In this document: one piece after another, positions 25,551 through 35,335 of the stretch
Layout of the letters: every line of letters begins with the position of its first letter
Position numbering within the stretch: position 1 is the first letter of the stretch
DNA from: a bacterium
GTDB lineage: Bacteria > JAMCPX01
DNA: 64,000 nucleotides
Assembly (NCBI GenBank): GCA_021787665.1
Contig: JAJYLN010000011.1
Span: 1-64,000, forward strand
Direction of reading: 5' to 3'
Position numbers and translations under genes: made by a program
The notes under the pieces: generated by a model
What the model was told of the DNA's origin: nothing
Database searches by the model: none
The model's input: the letters and a program-made list of their open reading frames with translations, nothing else

Positions 25551-27083
25551 ATGATCGAGTCCATCGTAATCCTTGATTTTGGCTCCCAGTACACGCAGCT
25601 CATATCGAGAAGGATACGGGAGCTCGGCATCTATTCCCAGATCGTCCCTTACAATACGCCGCGGGGGCGGATAGAGGAACTCAACGCAAAAGGCATCGTA
25701 CTTTCAGGGAGTCCCTATAGTGTCTATCAGAAGGCCGCCCCGAAACCTGACAGCTCGCTTTTCGACACGGTCGTGCCTATCTTGGGTATATGCTACGGCA
25801 TGCAGTACATGACGGATAGGTTTGACGGCACTGTACAAAGATCCAGGGCCAGGGAGTACGGAAGGGCCGAGATCGGGCTTACGAATGACTCTCCCCTGTT
25901 CAGAGGCATGGACGTCGCCGCGAAGCACACCGTTTGGATGAGCCACGCGGACCGCATCGAGAAGCTTCCGGCAGGGTTTAAGGTGATCGCATCGTCGGAG
26001 AACTCGCCGATAGCCGGGTTCCAGCACGTGTCCAGGCCGCTGTTCGGGCTGCAGTTCCATCCGGAAGTTTCGCATACTATGGAAGGCATCAGCATTCTGA
26101 AAAACTTCGTTGACCTCTGCGGTATAAAAGAGCGATGGGACCTCGAGGAGTTTGTCGGAAGGACCGTGGAGGAGATACGGCAGACCGTCGGCAGTGGCCA
26201 CGTCATCGGTGCCATAAGCGGCGGCGTTGACTCGACCGTGGCAGCGGAACTCACCCGGCGTGCGATAGGCCGGCGATTGAAGCTCGTGTTCATAGACAAC
26301 GGCCTGCTGCGCGAGTCGGAGGCCCGCGAGGTCATGGCGGCCTTTCGGGCGATGGGACTCGGCGTCAGGCACGTGGACGCCTCCGCACTGTTCCTCAAAA
26401 GGCTGAACGGCGTCGTTGACCCGGAGAAGAAAAGGAAGGTAATCGGTAAGACATTCATAGACGTGTTCGAGCGGTTCGCGCACGGGGCAGGCGTAGCGTG
26501 GCTCCTCCAGGGCACGCTGTACCCGGACGTGATCGAGAGCACCTCCCCCGTAGGACCGTCGCAGATGATAAAGAGCCACCACAATGTCGGCGGGCTTCCC
26601 GCGGCAATGAGGCTGAAGGTGATCGAGCCCCTGCGGCTGCTTTTCAAGGACGAGGTGCGCACCATCGGAAAGATGCTCGGTATTCCGGGCACGATCCTGG
26701 CACGCCAGCCGTTTCCGGGGCCGGGGCTCGGTATCAGGATACTCGGCACGGTCAATCGGGAGCGCATCGCTATGCTGAGAGGAGCGGACAAGGTCGTGCG
26801 GGAAGAGATAGAGAAGTATCCCCTTTCCGGATCGTTGTGGCAGTACTTTGCTGTGCTTTTGCCGATAAGGACGGTGGGAATCATGGGGGATGAGAGGACG
26901 TACGAGCATGTGGCCGCGATCAGGGCTGTAACCAGCAGCGACGCCATGACCGCTGATTGGGCGCGGCTGCCCCACGAGCTCATGGACAGGCTGTCATCGA
27001 GGATCATAAGCGAGGTCGAGGGCATCAACAGGGTCGTGTACGATATCAGCTCGAAGCCCCCCAGCACCATAGAATGGGAGTAG
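25551..27083 (+). CDS. guaA: GMP synthase (glutamine-hydrolysing)
   Basis: The N-terminal class I amidotransferase shows ILGICYGMQ with the nucleophilic cysteine near residue 83 and the FHPEVSHT histidine-glutamate pair. The ATP-pyrophosphatase domain has SGGVDST near 225-231. The C-terminal dimerisation domain ends in the usual PPSTIEWE. GuaA amidates XMP to GMP. Full length at 510 residues. Its stop lies within a short overlap region with the next start. Confidence 0.97.
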   Translation: MIESIVILDFGSQYTQLISRRIRELGIYSQIVPYNTPRGRIEELNAKGIVLSGSPYSVYQKAAPKPDSSLFDTVVPILGICYGMQYMTDRFDGTVQRSRAREYGRAEIGLTNDSPLFRGMDVAAKHTVWMSHADRIEKLPAGFKVIASSENSPIAGFQHVSRPLFGLQFHPEVSHTMEGISILKNFVDLCGIKERWDLEEFVGRTVEEIRQTVGSGHVIGAISGGVDSTVAAELTRRAIGRRLKLVFIDNGLLRESEAREVMAAFRAMGLGVRHVDASALFLKRLNGVVDPEKKRKVIGKTFIDVFERFAHGAGVAWLLQGTLYPDVIESTSPVGPSQMIKSHHNVGGLPAAMRLKVIEPLRLLFKDEVRTIGKMLGIPGTILARQPFPGPGLGIRILGTVNRERIAMLRGADKVVREEIEKYPLSGSLWQYFAVLLPIRTVGIMGDERTYEHVAAIRAVTSSDAMTADWARLPHELMDRLSSRIISEVEGINRVVYDISSKPPSTIEWE

Positions 27084-27088
27084 AGTCC

Positions 27089-30000
27089 GTGTCTTCGTAT
27101 AACTTCGTTCACCTTCATCTCCATACCAAGTACAGCCTGCTCGACGGCGCCGTGCATATCGACAGGCTGACCGAACGGCTCAAGTCCTATGGTATGACGG
27201 CTGCGGCCATGACGGACCATGGCAACATGTTCGGCGTCATCGATTTCTATCAGCATATGATGAGTGCCGGGATCAAGCCGATAATCGGCATCGAGGCGTA
27301 CATCACGAACGGCACCATCAGGGACAAGAACGCTGCCTCGGAGACGTACCATCTCGTGCTGCTGTCGAAGGACCAGACAGGCTACAGGAACCTTCTCAAG
27401 CTCACCAGCATAGCACACCTGGAGGGCTTCTACGGGAAGCCGCGCATCGACAAGTCCCTGCTCTCGGAGAACCATGAAGGGCTGATAGCGATGTCCGCGT
27501 GTCTGCACGGCGAGGTCCCGTCGAAGCTGCTGGCGGGAAAGGCAGATGAAGCGATCGCAGCAGCCGAACAGTACCGGGAGATATTCAAAGACGATTTTTT
27601 CCTCGAGGTGCAGTCGAACGGAATCCGGGAGCAGGCCGTCGTCAACAACCTGCTGTACGACCTGGCAGCGAGCCTGCGCATCCCCCTGGTGGCCACCAAC
27701 GACGTCCACTATCTCGACAGCTCCGATGCGAAGGCGCACGACGTCCTGCTCTGCATCCAGACGAAAAAGAAGCTGTCCGATGCAGACCGGCTCAAGTTCT
27801 CGACTCAGGAGCTCTACCTGAAGACGCGGGAAGAGATGGCAAAGGCGTTTTCCTCGCACCCCGAGGCGCTCGAATCGACGTGGGAGATAGCGAACCGGTG
27901 CAACCTCGCTATCGACCTCGGGACGTTCCATTTTCCGGAGATAACGATAGACGGCAGCCGGGACTACGATACGCTGCTTGCCGGGTTCTCCAACAAAGGG
28001 CTGGACCGGCTGGTGGAGCGGAACGCGTACATCAAGGACAGGGAGCAGGAGTACAGGGCAAGGCTGGCCCATGAGCTCGATACGATCCGGCAGATGAGGT
28101 TCTCGGGCTACTTCCTGATCGTCAAGGACATGATCGACTACGCACGGGCTCACGCCATACCGGTCGGGCCCGGAAGAGGCTCCGGCGCCGGTAGCCTGGT
28201 GGCATACTCCATCGGCATAACCGGCATAGACCCGATACAGTACGGACTCTATTTCGAGCGCTTCCTCAATAAAAGTCGCATCAGCATGCCGGATATCGAT
28301 ATTGATTTTTGTGCGGACAGGAGGGACCAGGTCATCGATTACCTGAAGGGGAAATACGGCGACCAGAAGGTCGCGCGGATAACATCGTTCCATGCGCTGC
28401 AGTCGAGGGGCGTCGTGCGGGACGTGGGCAGGGTGCTCGACCTGTCCAATGGGGTCGTGGACGGTATAGCTAAGGCCATCCCTCAGAACATGCCGCTGGC
28501 GAAGGCGATAACGGTCGTGCCCCAGCTCGGAGAGATGGCTGCAAAGGACAAAAAGGTCCGGGAGATGCTCGATATCGCCCTGAAGCTCGAAGACCTACTG
28601 AGGGATAAGTCCCTGCACGCGAGCGGGGTCGTTATCTCGGACAAGCCCCTGTACGAATACCTGCCCCTGTACCGGGACAAAAGCGGCAACATCGTGACCG
28701 GGTTCGAGGGGAAGTACCTGGAAAAAACGGGCCTGATAAAGTTCGATCTGCTTGCCCTCGCGACGATGTCGGTGATCGACAAGACGAGGTCCCTTATCAA
28801 ACAGTATCGGGGCATCGAGGTTGACCTGGGCGCCATAGACCTGGACGACCCAAAGCTGTACGAGGCCGTGCAGAAGGGAGACGGCGTCATGCTGTTCCAG
28901 TTCGAGAGCTCCGGCATGCAGAATACGATGAAAAAGATCAAGCCGTCGAAGATCGGCGACATGATAGCCGTGAATGCCATCTACAGGCCCGGTCCCATGC
29001 AGTTCATCGACGACTTTGTGAAGAACAAGGAAAGGGGCGTCAACTCGAACAGGATACCGGCGCTGAACGACATCCTGAAGGAGACCTACGGTGTCATCCT
29101 GTATCAGGAGCAGGTCATGCGGATAGCGAGCGAGATCGCCGGCTTCAGCCTCGAAGAGGCCGATTACGTGAGGAAAGTCATTTCCAAGAAGGAAAGCGAG
29201 GAGCTCCCCATCCTCCACGACAAGTTCGTCAAGGGCGCAGTCGGCCGGGGCATGAAGAAGAAGGAGGCGGAGGAGATATTCTCCCAGATGAAGAGCTTTG
29301 CGGAGTACGCGTTCAACAAGTCCCACAGTGCGACATACGCGATCGTGGCCGTGTGGACCGCGCACCTCAAGGTGTACTACCCTCTTGAGTTCCTGACCGC
29401 TAACCTGTCGAACGAGGCTACGAGGAAAAGCCAGCAGACCTCAAAGCTCTCGCATTACGTCAATTATTGCCGGAAGCTCGGGATCCAGGTCCTGGGACCG
29501 GACATCAACAAGTCAGCCAAGGACTTCTCGATCGAGGGGGACAGAATTCGGTTCGGGTTCCTCGCGATCAAGAACGTGGGCGAGGCCGCGATTGACGAGG
29601 TCCTCGCTGCACGGGCAGGACGCGGGTTCGAATCGCTGTGGGACTTCCTCGTAAGAGTGGACCAGGCGAAGGTGAACCGTAAGGTGGTGGAGAGTCTCAT
29701 AAAGGCCGGGGCGTTCGATTGTACCGGCGCCGCGCGTGCGGCCATGATCAGCAGCCTCGACGTGTCGTACGCACAGGCGGGCAGGATGAGCATGTCCCAG
29801 GACCAGAACCAGCTTTTCAGGACGGACTGGCTCATCTCGAGCACCGGGCCCGGGGACGTCCCGGAGTGGGACGAGCTCGAGAAGCTCGCGTACGAGAAGG
29901 AACTGCTCGATGTCTATATGTCCGGTACGCCCCTGCGGAACTACAGCGCCGAGCTCGGCAAGTTTACGAACGCGCGTATAGGCGAGCTGATGGACCGGGA

Positions 30001-30538
30001 CGGAGAATCGGTCACGATAGGCGGTATGATGACCTCGGTGCGTGAGACCAGGGAGAAGAAATCGGACAAGCTGATGGCCTTCGGGACGATGGACGACGAC
30101 TCCGATAGCGTGGAGGTGATCATCTTCTCGAGCGTGTACGGCGGTATGCGGGATGCGGTGAAGAGCAATAAGCCGGTGATCGTAAAGGGTACGGTTCGGG
30201 TCGAAGAGAAGAACAGCGAGAGCGGGGAGGTGGAGAGTACGGCGAAGGTCTTCGCAGAGAAGGTGTTCACGGTAGACGAAGCAGCAGCGGGCCTTATTGA
30301 AGCGGTGCATATAAGGGTAAAGGACAGCAGCCTTACCGACGAGACTATGTCTATGGTACGGGACTGCCTGGGCAGGTACCGGGGACAGACGAAGGTGTAT
30401 CTCGACTATGAGCGGGAGGGAGGGGGCGAGTACATCATCGAGCTGCCGGACTTTCTGAAGGTCTCGCCGGACAGGAAGTTCATAGCAGAGATAAAGGATA
30501 TCCTCAGCGATGCACGGATATATTTCAATAAGCAATAA
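27089..30538 (+). CDS. dnaE: DNA polymerase III alpha subunit
   Basis: This is the replicative polymerase. The N-terminal PHP domain keeps HLHLHTKYSLLDGA and DHGNMFG, so most metal-binding histidines of the PHP site appear present, unlike the decayed site of enteric DnaE. The polymerase centre shows PDIDIDF with the catalytic aspartates near residue 410, and the QEQVM and YAFNKSHS signatures follow. A C-terminal OB-fold region (about 990-1060) is present. I chose the GTG at 27089, which has GGAG eight bases upstream; an ATG at 27074 inside guaA is the alternative. About 1,149 residues, no intein. Confidence 0.96.
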   Translation: MSSYNFVHLHLHTKYSLLDGAVHIDRLTERLKSYGMTAAAMTDHGNMFGVIDFYQHMMSAGIKPIIGIEAYITNGTIRDKNAASETYHLVLLSKDQTGYRNLLKLTSIAHLEGFYGKPRIDKSLLSENHEGLIAMSACLHGEVPSKLLAGKADEAIAAAEQYREIFKDDFFLEVQSNGIREQAVVNNLLYDLAASLRIPLVATNDVHYLDSSDAKAHDVLLCIQTKKKLSDADRLKFSTQELYLKTREEMAKAFSSHPEALESTWEIANRCNLAIDLGTFHFPEITIDGSRDYDTLLAGFSNKGLDRLVERNAYIKDREQEYRARLAHELDTIRQMRFSGYFLIVKDMIDYARAHAIPVGPGRGSGAGSLVAYSIGITGIDPIQYGLYFERFLNKSRISMPDIDIDFCADRRDQVIDYLKGKYGDQKVARITSFHALQSRGVVRDVGRVLDLSNGVVDGIAKAIPQNMPLAKAITVVPQLGEMAAKDKKVREMLDIALKLEDLLRDKSLHASGVVISDKPLYEYLPLYRDKSGNIVTGFEGKYLEKTGLIKFDLLALATMSVIDKTRSLIKQYRGIEVDLGAIDLDDPKLYEAVQKGDGVMLFQFESSGMQNTMKKIKPSKIGDMIAVNAIYRPGPMQFIDDFVKNKERGVNSNRIPALNDILKETYGVILYQEQVMRIASEIAGFSLEEADYVRKVISKKESEELPILHDKFVKGAVGRGMKKKEAEEIFSQMKSFAEYAFNKSHSATYAIVAVWTAHLKVYYPLEFLTANLSNEATRKSQQTSKLSHYVNYCRKLGIQVLGPDINKSAKDFSIEGDRIRFGFLAIKNVGEAAIDEVLAARAGRGFESLWDFLVRVDQAKVNRKVVESLIKAGAFDCTGAARAAMISSLDVSYAQAGRMSMSQDQNQLFRTDWLISSTGPGDVPEWDELEKLAYEKELLDVYMSGTPLRNYSAELGKFTNARIGELMDRDGESVTIGGMMTSVRETREKKSDKLMAFGTMDDDSDSVEVIIFSSVYGGMRDAVKSNKPVIVKGTVRVEEKNSESGEVESTAKVFAEKVFTVDEAAAGLIEAVHIRVKDSSLTDETMSMVRDCLGRYRGQTKVYLDYEREGGGEYIIELPDFLKVSPDRKFIAEIKDILSDARIYFNKQ

Positions 30539-30548
30539 GGGAGGGAAC

Positions 30549-30827
30549 ATGGCAAGGATAGGAGAGTTTCAGAGGAGCAGGAACCCCGAGGGCGTGAAGG
30601 TACAGCAGGAGAACAACGCGTACAAGGTACCGCAGATAAACATTCAGGACCAATTGCTGAACCAGCTCCGGAAGGACAGGACGAAGATCTCCGTGGAGCT
30701 GATGTCCGGCAACGTGGTGCAGGGAGAGATTGCCGGGTTCGACAACTATTCCATCGTCCTTGACGATGGCGGGAAGCAGTTGATCTACAAGCACGGCATC
30801 GTCCTTATAAAATGGGGTGCCCTCTGA
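30549..30827 (+). CDS. hfq: RNA chaperone Hfq
   Basis: Residues about 31-90 match Hfq: NIQDQLLNQL with the glutamine used for RNA contact, an Sm1 region ending in FDNYSIVL, and the Sm2 motif YKHGI near 80-84. Hfq rings help small RNAs pair with messages. A GGGAGGG ribosome-binding site precedes the start. Unusually, about 30 residues of basic, polar N-terminal extension precede the Sm fold, and there is almost no C-terminal tail. hflX follows, as in many proteobacteria, but dnaE stands where miaA usually lies. Confidence 0.9.
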   Translation: MARIGEFQRSRNPEGVKVQQENNAYKVPQINIQDQLLNQLRKDRTKISVELMSGNVVQGEIAGFDNYSIVLDDGGKQLIYKHGIVLIKWGAL

Positions 30828-31987
30828 CGAACAGCCACGCAAGTGACATGGTGGGAAAGCGAGAGCGGGTACTCGCGGTCCATGTCCAGACCGGGAGGCA
30901 GACAGGCTACGAAGCCGCCAGACGGGTCGACGAATTGAAGGCCCTTGTCCAGACGGACGGCGGCAGTATCGTGAAAACCATGGTGATGAGGGTCAAACAG
31001 CCGAGCGTATCCACGCTGCTGGGGAGTGGCCAGGTCACGGACATCGACGACACCGCAGCGCAGTACGATGCGGACGTTGTCGTATTCAACAGAGAACTCA
31101 CCCCGCAGCAGCAGAGGAACATTGAGGCGGTCATCAACAGGAGGGTGATAGACAGGACCAGACTGATTATAGACATTTTCGCACGCCGGGCCAGGTCCAG
31201 GGAAGGAAAGCTCGAGGTCGAGGAGGCGCTGCTTCGGTACCTGTTGCCGAGGCTGACGGGAAAGGGGATCGTCATGTCGCAGACCGGCGGTGGCGTGGGA
31301 ACGAGAGGGCCCGGCGAGACGAAGCTGGAGATGGACAGGAGGAAGATAAAGGAGAGGCTGAACCGGCTGCGGCGGCTCATGGATGCCGTGAAGTCACAGC
31401 GGTCGGTCCAGCAGAGCAGAAGGGCAAAGACCGGCATACCGCAGATCTCGCTCGTCGGGTACACGAGCGCAGGCAAATCTACGCTCCTCAACGTGCTGAC
31501 CGGATCAACCGAACAATCGAGCGAGAGTCCGTTTACGAGCCTGGACCCGGTTTCGCGGAGACTGTACCTCCGGGGCGGGACTTTCTCGGTCATCACGGAT
31601 ACGGTTGGTTTCATCGAGGATCTCCCGGTCCAGCTCGTCAAGGCGTTCAGGACCACGCTCGAGGACGTGGCGAGATCGGACATACTCCTCTTCGTGGTGG
31701 ACGTCTCCAAGGAGGAGTATGAGAACAACGTCAGCGTGGTTCGCGGCATACTCCGCGAAATAGGGGCCGACAGGATTCCCATGATCTACGTGCTCAACAA
31801 GATCGACAAGGTAGGGAAAGAGGTGTCCCTGGCAGGGATCGCGGAGAGCTACCGGGACCGTGTCCTTGTGTCGGCCAGGGACGGTACGGGCATCGCTGAG
31901 CTCAGAGACACGATAGGGAGGGTACTTGCCATGACAAAACGCTCTGGTAGTGTGCAGGACGAGGATGAATTCTATAGAGCTGTTTAA
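30812..31987 (+). CDS. hflX: Ribosome-associated GTPase HflX
   Basis: HflX is a GTPase that binds and can split stalled ribosomes. The N-terminal domain ends in a GGVGTRGPGETKLE glycine-rich segment typical of the family. The G domain has GYTSAGKST near 208-216, DTVGFIEDLP and NKID. The frame may start at 30812, overlapping hfq by 16 bases, or at ATG 30848. Neither has a strong ribosome-binding site, which points to coupling to hfq. Full length at 379-391 residues. Its end overlaps gspC. Confidence 0.95.
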   Translation: MGCPLTNSHASDMVGKRERVLAVHVQTGRQTGYEAARRVDELKALVQTDGGSIVKTMVMRVKQPSVSTLLGSGQVTDIDDTAAQYDADVVVFNRELTPQQQRNIEAVINRRVIDRTRLIIDIFARRARSREGKLEVEEALLRYLLPRLTGKGIVMSQTGGGVGTRGPGETKLEMDRRKIKERLNRLRRLMDAVKSQRSVQQSRRAKTGIPQISLVGYTSAGKSTLLNVLTGSTEQSSESPFTSLDPVSRRLYLRGGTFSVITDTVGFIEDLPVQLVKAFRTTLEDVARSDILLFVVDVSKEEYENNVSVVRGILREIGADRIPMIYVLNKIDKVGKEVSLAGIAESYRDRVLVSARDGTGIAELRDTIGRVLAMTKRSGSVQDEDEFYRAV

Positions 31988-32834
31988 AAAATACTCGTGG
32001 CTCCTGGACCTCGTGCTGCTGGTGGTGCTGGCCTATGTGCTGGCGTCTTTCACGTCAGCGTACCTGCGGTCCAGGCTCTTCGCGCTGCCATCGGCAGGCA
32101 GGACGACAACGGCCGCTGCACAGAAGGTGCTGACCTCGCAGATAAAGCAGGAGCAGGGATACTACATGAGTATTGTGGAGAGGGACATATTCAACTCTTC
32201 GGCACAGGGGATCGACGAGATCACGGGTACGACTTCCGGGCCGGTTACCAGGACCAACCTGAATGCCAAGCTGCTCGGAACCGTTGCAGGATCCATGGAG
32301 TATGCCTATTCCGTGATACAGTTCGATAACAAGATCAATATCTACCGGGTCAAGGACCACCTCGGGAGCACTGCCGTCATACTGTCCATCGAGCGGAAAA
32401 AGGTGATACTCCTGCACAACGGCTCCCGGGAGGAACTCAGTATGGCAGGAGCAGGGGGACCGGGTGCCGGGCCGGCCGCCGGGCCGATGGCCGGGAACAT
32501 CGAGGAGGTCAGCCAGGGCAACTATGTGATACCGGAAGGCCAGTTCAAGTCGGCGACGCAGAACATGGGACAGCTCCTGACGCAGGCCAGGGTGGTCCCC
32601 AACCTTGATGCCGGCAGGATCAATGGTTATAGAATATTTGCAATAACCCCCGGAAGCCTGTATGCAAATATCGGGCTCCAGAACGGGGACGTTATCCATA
32701 GCGTCAATGGGATTCAGGTAACGACGCCGGAAAGTGCCCTGCAGCTCTTTCAGCAACTACAGAACGAGCGCCGTTTTACGGTCAACATAGACAGGAACGG
32801 TCAGGGGATGACCCTGAATTATACCGTACAGTAA
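31965..32834 (+). CDS. gspC: Type II secretion protein GspC
   Basis: GspC is an inner-membrane protein that connects the assembly platform to the secretin. A short N-terminal cytoplasmic part is followed by one transmembrane segment (residues about 11-30), a homology-region domain (about 70-140, with LLGTVAGSMEYAYSVIQ) and a C-terminal PDZ domain with GLQNGDVIHSVNG. A glycine/alanine/proline-rich linker lies between. The start ATG at 31965 is inside the hflX 3' end, so translation is likely coupled. It opens the gsp gene run. Confidence 0.92.
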   Translation: MNSIELFKKYSWLLDLVLLVVLAYVLASFTSAYLRSRLFALPSAGRTTTAAAQKVLTSQIKQEQGYYMSIVERDIFNSSAQGIDEITGTTSGPVTRTNLNAKLLGTVAGSMEYAYSVIQFDNKINIYRVKDHLGSTAVILSIERKKVILLHNGSREELSMAGAGGPGAGPAAGPMAGNIEEVSQGNYVIPEGQFKSATQNMGQLLTQARVVPNLDAGRINGYRIFAITPGSLYANIGLQNGDVIHSVNGIQVTTPESALQLFQQLQNERRFTVNIDRNGQGMTLNYTVQ

Positions 32835-32845
32835 AGGGTGGAGAA

Positions 32846-35335
32846 ATGAACAGAAAGATTCTCGTATATACTCTGGGCATCATCGTGCTGCTCATGCCCG
32901 CGATGTCGGTCGCGGGAGAGGCCGGGACTACCCTCACGTCGGTGACGGTCCACAAGCCCTCTCCGAAGGAGAAGCACGGTGGAGAGCAGAAAGTGACCAT
33001 GGACTTCAGCAATGTTGACATAAAGGACTTCATAAAGGTGATAAGCAAGATCACGGGCAAGGACTTTATCCTGGGGCAGAACATAAACGGCAAGGTCACG
33101 ATCATCTCGCCGACGCCAGTCACGATTGAAGAGGCATGGAGGATATTCGAGTCCGTACTTCAGGTAAACCAGCTCACCACCGTGGGCAGCGGGAACGTCT
33201 TGAAGATCATATCCCTGAGGGACGCGAAGGGTACCAATATCAGTACGTATATGGGGAGACGGGTAGGGCAGACGAGCGACGTGTATATAACGCAGGTCGT
33301 TCCGCTTCATTACGTGAAGTCGAGCGACATGGCCAATGTTTTGAGGCCGTTCCTCTCGCCGTTCGGCAACATCCAGCCCTACGATACGACGAACACGCTC
33401 ATCATAACGGAATCCGCATCGAACATCGAGCGGCTGATGAAGATCGTACACGAGCTCGACACGGACACCAACAGGCAGACGATAAAGGTTATTCAGTTGA
33501 AGTACGCGACCGCGCAGAGTATCGCTGGCATCATCACCAGCCTCTACAGCGGACAGCCCGGACAGCCCCCCAGACCCGCCTTCGGCTTCTTCAGGCCCAA
33601 CCAGCCCGGACAGGTGCAGCAGGCCATCAAGGTGCTCTCGGACGACAGGACGAACTCCATCATACTCGTTGCGAGCGTCGATGAGATAGCATCGATCGAG
33701 GCGCTGATCGAAAAGCTCGATGTGCCAGTCATGGGAGAGGGACAGATCCACGTCTACTACCTGAAGAACGCGAACGCCGAGAAGCTCGCGTCCACCCTTG
33801 CCACCCTCGCCGGAACCGCCGGCCCTGCGATGCCCGGGCGACCGGGTCCGGCCGGCCCTGCCGTGGCCCAGCTCGCAGGCGGCGTGAAGATATCCGCAGA
33901 TAAGGCGACGAACTCGCTGATCATCATCGCGACACCGCAGGACTATCAGACTCTCAAAGGCGTGATCAAGGACCTCGATATACCGAGGAGGCAGGTCTAC
34001 GTGCAGGCGGTCATAGCAGAGCTCTCGCTCAGCGCCTCGAAGACGCTCGGGGTCGACTTGAATGCGCTGCCGAACATCAACGCGGGCGGTACGCAGGTGG
34101 GCGCCATAAGCAATATGGGCGCGGGCATCGGGAACATCATGTCGTCCCAGAACCAGCTCGGATCTCTGGTCGGGCAGTCCGGGCTCTCGCTCGGCATTCT
34201 CAACGGACAGATAACCTACAACGGCGTGAGCTACCTCAATGTGGTCGCCCTGCTGAACGCGCTCGAGACGAACAGCCAGGCGAACGTGCTCTCGACGCCG
34301 AACATCCTTGCGACGGACAACGAGCCCGCCCAGATCATGGTCGGCGAGAACGTGCCGATACCGACCGGCCAGGCCATCGGCCAGATCAGCGGCTATACGC
34401 AGACCTTCGTCCAGCGGCAGGACGTGGGCCTTACGCTGAAAATTACCCCGCAGATAAACGCAGGAGACTACATACGGCTGAAGCTCAATTTCCAGCTCAC
34501 AGCCATCATACCGTCGCCGCAGGGACTCAACGCGAACGACGTGGGAGTAACGACGTCCAAGCGGTCTGCGGAGACGGTCGTTACCGTGAAGGACAGGAGC
34601 ACGATCGTCATCGGCGGGCTGCTGCAGGACAACTCCAGCGTGAGCGAAAGTAAAATACCGTTCCTCGGCGACCTCCCTATCATCGGCTGGCTGTTCAGAT
34701 ACTCGAACAAGACAAAGAACAAGACGAACCTGATGATCTTCCTTACGCCGTACATCGTACGGGGCCAGTCCGATATCGCGGCGATAAACAGCATGAAGGA
34801 GGCCCAGAGCAGGAGGTTCGAGAAAGATACCTACGGCTATGAGCTCAAGAACAGCCCCTTTACGAAGACCTTCGAAAGGATGAACGAGCAGATGAAGGCA
34901 AACGCAAAACCGCCGAAGCCCCTGCTGTTCACCGGCGAGACCTACATTACGCCGGAAGGAGAGTTCCCGCTGCGGGCGTCCGGCCGGCAGACAGCCACGA
35001 CCATCACGCAGTCCTCGATGCCCGTGACCGGGAGCACTGCTACAGAGACCTCGTCCGGCATGCCGCACGCCGGAACGCTTCCCACGGAGACCTCCGTGCC
35101 CGTGCAGCCGGTAGTGTCCTCGGAGGGACAGCGGATCACCGGAACGCAGGTCACGGCACCCAAGACCGGGGGCACTGGCGTGGAGACCTCCGTGCCCGCA
35201 CTGCTTTCCCCGCCTGCGGAGGGGCAGCAGGTAACGCAGACGACCGGTGCCCGGGGTCTGACCGGGACCGCGTTTACCCCGGAAGCGGTAAAGCCCCCTG
35301 ACACACCGTCTGGCGCAACGGTCAATAAACCATGA
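32846..35335 (+). CDS. gspD: Type II secretion secretin GspD
   Basis: A signal peptide precedes N0-N3 domains (about residues 48-370), visible from the VTMDFSNVDIKDFI start and the repeated AxxIAxII patterns. The secretin core follows (VQAVIAELSLS, then PNILATDNEPAQIMVGENVP and KDRSTIVIGGLL near 595) and forms the outer-membrane channel. After about residue 650 a long threonine/proline-rich tail contains repeated ETSxP segments and may bind a pilotin or envelope glycan. GGAG precedes the start. The end overlaps gspE by four bases. Confidence 0.96.
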   Translation: MNRKILVYTLGIIVLLMPAMSVAGEAGTTLTSVTVHKPSPKEKHGGEQKVTMDFSNVDIKDFIKVISKITGKDFILGQNINGKVTIISPTPVTIEEAWRIFESVLQVNQLTTVGSGNVLKIISLRDAKGTNISTYMGRRVGQTSDVYITQVVPLHYVKSSDMANVLRPFLSPFGNIQPYDTTNTLIITESASNIERLMKIVHELDTDTNRQTIKVIQLKYATAQSIAGIITSLYSGQPGQPPRPAFGFFRPNQPGQVQQAIKVLSDDRTNSIILVASVDEIASIEALIEKLDVPVMGEGQIHVYYLKNANAEKLASTLATLAGTAGPAMPGRPGPAGPAVAQLAGGVKISADKATNSLIIIATPQDYQTLKGVIKDLDIPRRQVYVQAVIAELSLSASKTLGVDLNALPNINAGGTQVGAISNMGAGIGNIMSSQNQLGSLVGQSGLSLGILNGQITYNGVSYLNVVALLNALETNSQANVLSTPNILATDNEPAQIMVGENVPIPTGQAIGQISGYTQTFVQRQDVGLTLKITPQINAGDYIRLKLNFQLTAIIPSPQGLNANDVGVTTSKRSAETVVTVKDRSTIVIGGLLQDNSSVSESKIPFLGDLPIIGWLFRYSNKTKNKTNLMIFLTPYIVRGQSDIAAINSMKEAQSRRFEKDTYGYELKNSPFTKTFERMNEQMKANAKPPKPLLFTGETYITPEGEFPLRASGRQTATTITQSSMPVTGSTATETSSGMPHAGTLPTETSVPVQPVVSSEGQRITGTQVTAPKTGGTGVETSVPALLSPPAEGQQVTQTTGARGLTGTAFTPEAVKPPDTPSGATVNKP

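Noticed and set aside
25793-28393. Long minus-strand open frame (866 codons) opposite guaA and dnaE
   Set aside because: It is antisense to two well-conserved genes, shows no family motif and reflects the lack of stops in GC-rich coding DNA.
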